From contig JASHUP010000122.1 in assembly GCA_030039915.1 (NCBI GenBank), forward strand, positions 1 to 10,410: 10,410 bases of DNA. Reading direction: 5' to 3'. Source of the stretch: Thermoplasmata archaeon. GTDB lineage: Archaea; Thermoplasmatota; Thermoplasmata; UBA184. The notes below the pieces were generated by a model. The model did no database searches and was not told the origin of the DNA. It saw nothing but the letters and a program-made list of their open reading frames with translations. Position numbers and translations under genes: made by a program. Each line of letters begins with the position of its first letter. Positions within the stretch are counted from its first letter, which is position 1. Of this stretch, positions 5,861-10,410 are shown piece by piece.

Positions 5861-5961
5861 CGTCCGAGTGGGGGTCGCTCTCGAGCGTGTGGCCCGATCG
5901 GCCACTCTCGGCCGTCGGACGAAGGATTAGGTAGAAGGGCGAACATCGCTCGAGGGCATCC

Positions 5962-6210
5962 GTGACCGAACCCGCGCCGATTCCGAGAGCGATGTCGGAC
6001 GCGGCGGCCGACTTGGTCGCTGGGGCGCTGTTCGTCGGATTCGTGGGGCTTCTATTCTGGGGGTACCTTGAGCCCGGGGCACCAATCAGCGAGATCTCGG
6101 CGATTCCTTTCGTCGGGTCGCTCGTAACGGTTCTCTGGGCGAACGTCATGTCGGACCGCCGATCGTGCGCTCTCCCCCTGGGTTCGGAACCCGCCGGCCC
6201 CGTTCCGTAA
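5962..6210 (+). CDS. Small two-helix membrane protein, unknown function
   Basis: From the GTG at 5962 the frame encodes 82 residues; an ATG at 5992 would give 72. Two hydrophobic segments are visible, about 18-35 (LVAGALFVGFVGLLFWGYL) and 46-62, with a short loop containing Pro and Glu between them. The tail is polar. GAGGG seven bases before the GTG could serve as a ribosome site, favouring the longer form, and a weak ATTAGGTA lies near 5926-5933. I do not recognise a family. It is divergent from the malic enzyme with 179 bases between the two start codons. The long hydrophobic stretches support it being real, but such short GC-rich frames can be spurious. Confidence 0.5.
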   Translation: MTEPAPIPRAMSDAAADLVAGALFVGFVGLLFWGYLEPGAPISEISAIPFVGSLVTVLWANVMSDRRSCALPLGSEPAGPVP

Positions 6211-6239
6211 CCTGTCCCGAACTCGACTCGAGATGGACT

Positions 6240-6311
6240 GTTTCCGCGGTTCGGACCGAGCCGTTTCCGTTCGTCCCTTGAGGTTCCCCGAAACGCCTTG
6301 AGTCGAACGGA
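6240..6311. repeat. Nested direct and inverted repeats upstream of the thioesterase
   Basis: TCCGTTCG (6266-6273) and CGAACGGA (6304-6311) are exact complements separated by 30 bases. Between them CCTTGAG occurs twice, at 6276-6282 and 6296-6302, exactly 20 bases apart. GTTTCCG also occurs twice, at 6240-6246 and 6263-6269. The cluster ends 12 bases before the ATG at 6324, where no convincing TATA box is visible. Confidence 0.4.
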
Positions 6312-6323
6312 GCTACGCCCTAC

Positions 6324-6809
6324 ATGCCCGTGCTAGAGAACCCTCCCGACAACCCGTGTTTCGGATGTGGCCCGAACCATCCTCGCGGTCTTCGGCTCTC
6401 CTTTCGGTCCGAGCTCGGGGACGATGGTTCCGAGGAGATCCAGGGCGAGTTCACCCCGAAATCCGACGAAATCGGATGGCCGACGCTCTTCCATCACGGT
6501 CTCCACTTCACGGTCCTCTACGAGGCCTCGTACTGGGCTGCCCTGACCCTCGGGGGGAAACTCTGGGTGAGCACCGGACCGCTCACCTATACGGCGGACC
6601 GATTGCCTCGCGTCGGCGGCCGCTACACCGTCGTCGCCCGGCTCACCGAACGGAGCGACACCGCTCTTCGAGCGCACGCGGAGACCCGGGGTCCCGGGCC
6701 CAGGCTCTGCGGTCAACTCGATACGGTGTGGAGACCCGCGAGTCGGGCGGTCATCGATCGCGCGGGGATTCCGCTGCCGGACTACCTCCTCACCGAGATC
6801 GACCCGTAA
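6324..6809 (+). CDS. Hotdog-fold thioesterase (PaaI/4HBT-like)
   Basis: A 161-residue soluble protein of the acyl-CoA thioesterase hotdog superfamily, expected to hydrolyse an acyl-CoA or related thioester in the cytoplasm. It opens with the element NPCFGCGPNHPRGLRLSF (Cys12 and Cys15), frequent at the start of PaaI-like proteins. It is followed by the region WPTLFHHGLHFTVLYEASYW, corresponding to the 'hot-dog' helix in which relatives have 'G..HGG....L.DE', with the acidic Glu in YEAS. The later strands PLTYTADRLPRVGGRYTVVA and the R/H-rich ARLTERSDTALRAHAET complete the fold. The usual 'HGG' is changed to HHG, so activity is likely but substrate is open. It converges on the flavodoxin gene with an 18-base gap. 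Confidence 0.8.
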   Translation: MPVLENPPDNPCFGCGPNHPRGLRLSFRSELGDDGSEEIQGEFTPKSDEIGWPTLFHHGLHFTVLYEASYWAALTLGGKLWVSTGPLTYTADRLPRVGGRYTVVARLTERSDTALRAHAETRGPGPRLCGQLDTVWRPASRAVIDRAGIPLPDYLLTEIDP

Positions 6810-6827
6810 GACGCCTGAGAAACAAAC

Positions 6828-7376
6828 TCACTCGGCGAGGGGTGCAGCGACCAGAGCCTCTTCCCAGGACGGGGGCGCGGTCGTGCGGAGCACTCCGGGA
6901 CGGACCTCCACGTCGTGAAGTTCTCGCACCGCCGAGGAGATCACCGTGCTCGCCCACAGTCGGGCTCGCTCGGGCTCCCCGAGGCGCAAGGGGCCGTCAC
7001 GCTGGATCGTGAAGAAGCTCTCGCCGGGCACGATGTTCCTCCCGCCGCGGGCCTCGATCGCCCGCTGAATGTGGCGGGCCGAGGACCCCGTCACGATCGG
7101 CGAGTCGTGGAAACGGGTGTCAAACGCGGCAAAGAGCGACTGAGTCATCACGCGGTCCGGCGTCCGGTCGAGAAACCCCCGCAGGGATTGACCCATTTCG
7201 CGACGGTGCGTCGGCCCGCCGAGGAAGATGACCGCCGGAAGGCGGATCTCGATCGGGTCGACCTCGTCCGCCGGACGGACCTGATGCTCGTACGACCAGT
7301 TGACCGCCCGGGCGACGGCGCCCGCGACGGCTTCCGTGACCCCGCAGGGCGACGCTGTGATCACGTACACCCACAT
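6828..7376 (-). CDS. Flavodoxin-like protein
   Basis: A 182-residue FMN-binding flavodoxin-fold protein, a likely electron carrier or quinone/iron-sulfur-linked reductase component in the cytoplasm. The first strand and phosphate loop are MWVYVITASPCGVTEAVA, where ITASPCGVTE replaces the classical T/S-x-T-G-x-T loop. Further elements are the isoalloxazine-side loop IFLGGPTHRREMG (about residues 50-62), the LFAAFDTRF segment (about 81-89) and a C-terminal GPLRLGEPERARLWAS helix, all usual in the 'flavodoxin family protein' group. The ATG at 7376 is preferred: an in-frame start at 7484 would overlap the neighbouring gene's end and run across the promoter at 7411-7420. The partner enzyme is not in the window. 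Confidence 0.85.
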   Translation of the reverse strand: MWVYVITASPCGVTEAVAGAVARAVNWSYEHQVRPADEVDPIEIRLPAVIFLGGPTHRREMGQSLRGFLDRTPDRVMTQSLFAAFDTRFHDSPIVTGSSARHIQRAIEARGGRNIVPGESFFTIQRDGPLRLGEPERARLWASTVISSAVRELHDVEVRPGVLRTTAPPSWEEALVAAPLAE

Positions 7377-7410
7377 GCGCCCGGTTCCCACCGGTGTTCT
7401 CGGCGGGCGT

Positions 7411-7420
7411 ATTTTATCGC
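7411..7420 (-). promoter_or_regulatory. TATA box of the flavodoxin-like gene
   Basis: The minus strand reads ATAAAATACG in an otherwise GC-rich gap, centred about 39 bases before the ATG at 7376, giving a leader of roughly 13 bases. It is flanked by short complementary GGCG/CGCC bases. This is a good TATA match. Confidence 0.6.
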
Positions 7421-7462
7421 CGAGTAAACTTGATTTGACCCCGACGGTCGGCGGTCGCTCGC

Positions 7463-8203
7463 TTATGGGCGCGTTTCGGCCCACGGCGACGCGCTGCCGG
7501 GGACGACCGGCTCGTTGAGGGCCCAGGGAATGTCCGTGACCGCGGCCGTGAACGGGAAGGTCGGACGGCTGACGGACGACCAGCGGCGAAGGACGATCAC
7601 GTCGAAACCACGGACGTCGGTCCTGCGCCCGACGGAGAGAGCGAGCGCGCCGGCCGTGAGCCCCAGCAGGGTGAACGCGCCCAGTTCGAAGAGCAGGGCA
7701 AGCCCGAGGAGATCCGGGAAACCGCCGGCCGCGTACGCGAGGCCGACGAGGAGGGTCGCGACGAGCGCGAGGGCGGTGCTGTAGAGGGCCGGGCTCGCGG
7801 AGTAGGCGTGCTCGCGCGCCGCGCGGCGCTGCTCCCGTGCGGAGAGAGCGAACTGCTTCAAGATACCGCCGAGGGGGCTCGTCTCGACCAACGTGACCCC
7901 GGCGGACTGGTGCGCCTCAACCGTTCGGGCGAAATCGAGCTCGAACGCCTCCGCTCGGGACCGATCCGCGATGATCATCGAGACGAGGGTCAGGGTAACG
8001 AACACCCCGAGGACCAGGTTGAGGGGAACGACCCAGAGTGCCTCCGCAGTGAGCGCGGAGTAGGCCCCCACGAACACCAGCACGTAGGCCGCCCCGAGAG
8101 AGATCGCCCCGAGCACGGCGAGCCCGCCCGGGGAATCCGGTGGAGGAAGACCCACCCCCTGCGGTCGGCGGGGCACCATCGGGGCGCTCGGAGTGCTGTT
8201 CAT
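7463..8203 (-). CDS. Four-helix membrane protein of unknown function
   Basis: A 246-residue protein starting at the ATG at 8203. After a Pro-rich N-tail it has a helical hairpin (about 27-50 and 56-78), then a charged cytoplasmic-looking segment of about 60 residues (80-138, including SAREQRRAAREHAY), a second hairpin (about 139-160 and 164-190), and a 55-residue polar C-tail. The positive-inside rule puts the central segment and both tails in the cytoplasm. No transport or enzyme signature is recognisable. It lies between the flavodoxin gene (86-base gap with its own promoter) and the sugar cluster. Its own TATA-like box lies at 8228-8235, about 28 bases from the ATG, so it is probably a separate leaderless unit. 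Confidence 0.75.
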   Translation of the reverse strand: MNSTPSAPMVPRRPQGVGLPPPDSPGGLAVLGAISLGAAYVLVFVGAYSALTAEALWVVPLNLVLGVFVTLTLVSMIIADRSRAEAFELDFARTVEAHQSAGVTLVETSPLGGILKQFALSAREQRRAAREHAYSASPALYSTALALVATLLVGLAYAAGGFPDLLGLALLFELGAFTLLGLTAGALALSVGRRTDVRGFDVIVLRRWSSVSRPTFPFTAAVTDIPWALNEPVVPGSASPWAETRP

Positions 8204-8227
8204 TGCTGCGAGAAGGGAAAGTCGCCC

Positions 8228-8235
8228 TTTTAGAA
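8228..8235 (-). promoter_or_regulatory. TATA-like box of the four-helix membrane protein
   Basis: The minus strand reads TTCTAAAA, centred about 28 bases before the ATG at 8203. Initiation at the normal archaeal distance would begin at or next to the start codon, so a leaderless mRNA is predicted. No Shine-Dalgarno-like sequence lies directly before the ATG. Confidence 0.55.
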
Positions 8236-8292
8236 CCTATCGCTGCCCGTCGTGACCAGTCGGGAGGGTCCCCGGCGCTCGTTTCGCACCGT

Positions 8293-9237
8293 TCAGGGTG
8301 GGCCGACCGTCCGCCAGTGGTCGAGCGAGTCGGCGATCGTCCGTTCGAGGGGGACCTCTGGCGCGTACCCCAGCGCTCGGAGCCGGGAGATGTCGGAACG
8401 GATATCGGGCTCGTCGGTCGGGCGAAGGAGAGTTGAGTCCTGCTCCAGGGTGATCGGAACGCGGGCGCGGTGGATGAGCGACTCCGCGATCGACCGGATC
8501 GAGAAGCTCTCGCCGGCTCCGATATTCACCGGTTGGGCCGGCTCGCCCCGCTCAAATACCGTCCAGATCGCGCGCACTACGTCCCGGATATCGGAGATGT
8601 CGCGCCGCACGTCGAGATTGCCGACCCGCAAACGTCCCGGCTTTCCGGTGCGCTCGATCCGTGCCACTCGTTGCGCGAAGTCGTTCAGCGCGTCTCCGGT
8701 CTTCCCTGGGCCGGTGGTGATGAAGAGGCGACCGCGCAGGATCCGGAGGCCGAAGTTGGCCGCGTACTGCCATGAGAGCATGTCCTGGCAGGCTTTCGAA
8801 ACACCGTAGGGGTTCACGGGGTGCAAGGGCGCGTCCTCGTTCGTCGGGAGTTTCGTCACCGTTCCGTACGCCGCGGCCGATGCGGCGAGGAACGTGCCTT
8901 CTCGAGCGGGGAACCGCCGGAGGGCTTCGTAGAGGTGGAGGGTGCCGAGAACGTTCGTGTCGAACGTTTCCGAGGGGAGTTCCCAAGCCCGGGCTGCGTA
9001 CGCCTGGGCGGCGAGGTGAAAGACCGCGTCGGGGCGTACGTCCTCCACCAGTCGCTCGACCCGGGCGCGGTCGCGAATGTCGAGAGGCTCCCATCGCACG
9101 GTCTTCTCTAAGGCCGCAGTATTCTCGAGCTCCGAGCTTGCGAGATACGTCGCGACCACCTCGCAGCCCCGGCGGACCGCCTCGGCGGACAAGAATCGCC
9201 CAATGAACCCGGAGCCTCCGGTGACGAGCACGCGCAT
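8293..9237 (-). CDS. GDP-6-deoxy-sugar 4-reductase (RMD-type extended SDR)
   Basis: A 314-residue extended short-chain dehydrogenase/reductase. It should reduce the 4-keto group of a GDP-4-keto-6-deoxy sugar with NAD(P)H, as GDP-6-deoxy-mannose reductase makes GDP-rhamnose. Starting from ATG 9237 it opens with the Rossmann motif MRVLVTGGSGFIG; a GTG at 9246 would add three residues. The catalytic triad is Ser120 in AASAAAYG, Tyr144 and Lys148 in YGVSK. RMD-like traits are TTGPGKTGDALNDFAQRVAR followed by GNLDVRRDISDIRDVVRA, and an ending with ISRLRALGYAPEVPLERTIA. A related GMD dehydratase or other epimerase is the alternative, but the C-terminus favours RMD. It lies third in a unit after a sugar kinase and a GT2 enzyme, separated from the latter by 148 bases with a possible promoter at 9326-9335. 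Confidence 0.85.
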   Translation of the reverse strand: MRVLVTGGSGFIGRFLSAEAVRRGCEVVATYLASSELENTAALEKTVRWEPLDIRDRARVERLVEDVRPDAVFHLAAQAYAARAWELPSETFDTNVLGTLHLYEALRRFPAREGTFLAASAAAYGTVTKLPTNEDAPLHPVNPYGVSKACQDMLSWQYAANFGLRILRGRLFITTGPGKTGDALNDFAQRVARIERTGKPGRLRVGNLDVRRDISDIRDVVRAIWTVFERGEPAQPVNIGAGESFSIRSIAESLIHRARVPITLEQDSTLLRPTDEPDIRSDISRLRALGYAPEVPLERTIADSLDHWRTVGPP

Positions 9238-9281
9238 CGATCGCACCCTCGATTTCCGAGCCCGTCCCCGACCAAGACCGA

Positions 9282-9297
9282 CCCGGCCGGCGCCGGG
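9282..9297. repeat. Short GC-rich inverted repeat in the reductase leader
   Basis: CCCGGC (9282-9287) pairs with GCCGGG (9292-9297) around CGGC. It lies in the predicted leader between the TATA-like box at 9326-9335 and the ATG at 9237. It is probably just GC-rich noise, although it could form a stable RNA hairpin. Confidence 0.3.
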
Positions 9298-9325
9298 ACA
9301 GGGCCTGCGGACGGTGACGTGGCGG

Positions 9326-9335
9326 TTTTGTTATA
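9326..9335 (-). promoter_or_regulatory. TATA-like box before the GDP-sugar reductase
   Basis: The minus strand reads TATAACAAAA, the only AT-rich stretch between the glycosyltransferase stop (9386) and the reductase start (9237). Initiation about 26 bases downstream would leave a leader near 70 bases, unusually long for this window. It lies just after a small GGGG-AA-CCCC palindrome (9344-9353) that could mark the end of the upstream transcript. Confidence 0.5.
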
Positions 9336-9343
9336 GAGCTTGC

Positions 9344-9353
9344 TGGGGAACCC
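9344..9353. terminator. Small G/C palindrome after the glycosyltransferase
   Basis: GGGGAACCCC lies 33-42 bases beyond the stop at 9386 and is flanked by further partly complementary GC bases (GCT.../...CGGC). It precedes the TATA-like box of the next gene. A loop of two bases is strained as RNA, so the terminator role is weak. Confidence 0.25.
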
Positions 9354-9385
9354 CCGGCTCCCCTCCTTCCCCGAGGTCCGCGGCG

Positions 9386-10159
9386 TCATCGACGCACGTC
9401 GTTCGTGGCGAGGAGAGTCTCGAGCCGACGCGCCAAGAGGAGCTCGGTCAGGAAGAAGCGAATGAAGCGGGTATTCTGCGTGACCTTGCTGGCCCCGCTC
9501 CCTCGGGGTTCGAACCGAAAGCCCACCTCGACCACCGACCGCCCCCGCGCCATCACGAGCAGGAACAGGACGAGCTTGTAGCCTCGCCAGGCGGGGTCGA
9601 GCGGGCGGAAGATCTCGCGTCGGAAGCCGAAGAGACCCGAAACGGGGTCGGTGAGCGGGCGGGCCTCTGAAAGGAAGGCCTTGGCCGTCATCTCGGCACC
9701 CCGAGAGATCGTGGCGCGAATCCCGGTCCGGGGGCCCGCTGTGCCGCCGCGCGCGTACCGGCTGCCGACGACCAGTGCGGCCCCCTCTTCGAGAGCCCGC
9801 TCCATCGCGGGCAAAACCTCGGGGGGGTGTTGGAGGTCCGCGTCCATCACCAGGATGAACTTGCCCCGGGCCTCAGCGATGCCCTGGCATTGGGCGCGCA
9901 GAGTGGTCTGTTTGCCTTCGTGCCAAAGCAGCCTCAGTCTCGGCTCGGTTCGCGCAGCGGCCACCAGATACTCTCGCGTTCCGTCCGAGCTGCCGTCGTC
10001 CACCACGAGGACCTCGAACGGCGGCAGGGGTACCTTCCAGAGACGATCGAGAAGCAGCGGGAGGTTCTCTCGTTCGTTGAGCGTCGCGAGGATCACCGAG
10101 ACGACCGGGAGGTCGGTACCCCCGGTCGTGGGCGACGATGGGGCGGCGGTCACGGTCAA
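9386..10159 (-). CDS. GT2 glycosyltransferase, dolichyl/polyprenyl-phosphate sugar synthase-like
   Basis: A family 2 glycosyltransferase that should transfer a sugar from a nucleotide donor (usually GDP-mannose or UDP-glucose) to a polyprenyl phosphate at the inner face of the membrane, feeding archaeal N- or surface glycosylation. The 257-residue protein has the GT-A start VVSVILATLNERENLPLLL (19-37), VVDDGSSDGT (52-61) with Asp54/55, and the metal-binding DADLQHPPE (106-114). The acceptor-side DPVSGLFGFRRE (171-182) and RGSGASKVTQNTRFIRF (219-235) resemble DPM1-like enzymes. No long C-terminal membrane domain is present, as in short DPM1 forms. The start is uncertain: TTG at 10159, or GTG at 10153, only 3 or 9 bases after the kinase stop, indicating translational coupling in one operon. 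Confidence 0.9.
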   Translation of the reverse strand: MTVTAAPSSPTTGGTDLPVVSVILATLNERENLPLLLDRLWKVPLPPFEVLVVDDGSSDGTREYLVAAARTEPRLRLLWHEGKQTTLRAQCQGIAEARGKFILVMDADLQHPPEVLPAMERALEEGAALVVGSRYARGGTAGPRTGIRATISRGAEMTAKAFLSEARPLTDPVSGLFGFRREIFRPLDPAWRGYKLVLFLLVMARGRSVVEVGFRFEPRGSGASKVTQNTRFIRFFLTELLLARRLETLLATNDVRR

Positions 10160-10162
10160 CGG

Positions 10163-10410
10163 TTAACCTGGCGAGACCACGGACCAGGTCTGAAGACCGT
10201 CCATCTCGAGGGAGAAGTCGCTTACTCGACCGCCGGCGGCCTGCACGGCCTTCGCCACCTTGGCTCGACGCGCGAAGTCGCAAAAGAGCAGGATATATCC
10301 GCCCCCGCCGGCGCCGAGAATCTTTCCCCCGATGGCTCCCGCCTCGCGGGCCCGGTCGTACAGGGTGTCGATCCTCTCGTTCGAGATCCCCTCCGTGAAC
10401 TGTTTTTTGT
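10163..10410 (-). CDS. GHMP sugar kinase, D-glycero-D-manno-heptose 7-phosphate kinase-like, C-terminal part (partial)
   Basis: The last 81 residues of a GHMP-family kinase are visible; the start lies beyond the right edge. The glycine-rich motif III, GKILGAGGGGYILLF (about residues 28-42 of the visible part), is preceded by FTEGISNERIDTLYDRAREA and followed by AAGGRVSDFSLEMDGLQTWS. That combination ('GISN..ID.LY..AR.AGA.GGK.LGAGGGG') is typical of the HddA-type kinases that phosphorylate heptose 7-phosphate at C1, and of close relatives acting on other sugars such as fucose or galactose. The ATP-binding motif and catalytic Asp lie outside, so specificity rests on this tail. The TAA stop is 3 bases before the TTG or 9 before the GTG of the glycosyltransferase, so they are co-transcribed. 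With the downstream reductase it suggests synthesis of a GDP-activated sugar. Confidence 0.8.
   Translation of the reverse strand, partial: KKQFTEGISNERIDTLYDRAREAGAIGGKILGAGGGGYILLFCDFARRAKVAKAVQAAGGRVSDFSLEMDGLQTWSVVSPG

Noticed and set aside
5783..5905. A 41-residue N-terminal extension of malic enzyme from a GTG at 5905
   Set aside because: It is low-complexity, lies upstream of the TATA-like box and contains the palindrome. The ATG at 5782 gives the family's standard numbering.
7377..7484. A 36-residue N-terminal extension of the flavodoxin from 7484
   Set aside because: It would overlap the end of the neighbouring gene and contain the TATA box at 7411-7420. The flavodoxin fold starts directly at the ATG at 7376.
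10154..10168. Imperfect palindrome GGTCAAC-G-GTTAACC at the kinase/glycosyltransferase junction, resembling the malic-enzyme site
   Set aside because: The half-site spacing differs (1 versus 4), the arms are imperfect and it sits at a translationally coupled gene junction, so resemblance is probably chance.
1..10410. Search for tRNA, rRNA, CRISPR repeats, insertion sequences, terminal repeats or integrase genes
   Set aside because: No regularly spaced repeats, no cloverleaf-like sequence I could recognise, no transposase or recombinase motifs in any frame.

Overview
The window is GC-rich, densely coded DNA with short intergenic gaps, and it looks archaeal. Several genes have an AT-rich TATA-like box about 25-32 bases upstream of the start codon with almost no 5' leader and no clear Shine-Dalgarno sequence (clearest at 1690-1698, 7411-7420 and 8228-8235), which is the pattern of TATA/BRE promoters with leaderless or near-leaderless transcripts. 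A high-GC member of the Thermoplasmata-like archaea is my best guess; this is inference from promoter style and protein flavour, with no marker gene in the window to settle it.

Layout from left to right: the 5' part of a D-2-hydroxyacid dehydrogenase family gene (minus, cut by the window edge); a HAD-family hydrolase (plus); a small beta-rich SH3-like protein (minus); a GPR1/FUN34/SatP-type acetate transporter (plus) behind the best promoter in the window; a hairpin-rich convergent gap (2421-2641); a two-gene minus-strand unit of an unrecognised 166-residue protein and a polytopic membrane protein with duplicated E-x-x-E motifs; a large-form NAD-malic enzyme (minus) with a perfect 20-bp palindrome in its predicted promoter/start-site region; a tiny two-helix membrane protein (plus); a hotdog-fold thioesterase (plus); a flavodoxin-like protein (minus); a four-helix membrane protein (minus); and, at the right edge, a minus-strand sugar cluster read in the order GHMP sugar kinase (heptose-7-phosphate kinase type, cut by the edge), GT2 polyprenol-phosphate glycosyltransferase, then an RMD-type GDP-sugar 4-reductase.

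Two functional themes stand out. One is C2/C4 carbon metabolism: an acetate permease and a malic enzyme that yields pyruvate, plus a 2-hydroxyacid dehydrogenase and an acyl-thioesterase. These are separate transcription units, so coordination is only a possibility. The other is activated-sugar synthesis and transfer to a lipid carrier for surface glycans, where the pairing of a heptose-kinase-like enzyme with a GDP-6-deoxy-sugar reductase points to a GDP-(6-deoxy)heptose or GDP-deoxyhexose product.

I found no tRNA, rRNA, CRISPR array, insertion sequence or other mobile element. Nothing here amounts to a clearly new defence or mobile system; the most worthwhile leads are the malic-enzyme palindrome, the heptose/deoxysugar gene pairing and the duplicated-motif membrane protein with its unknown partner.
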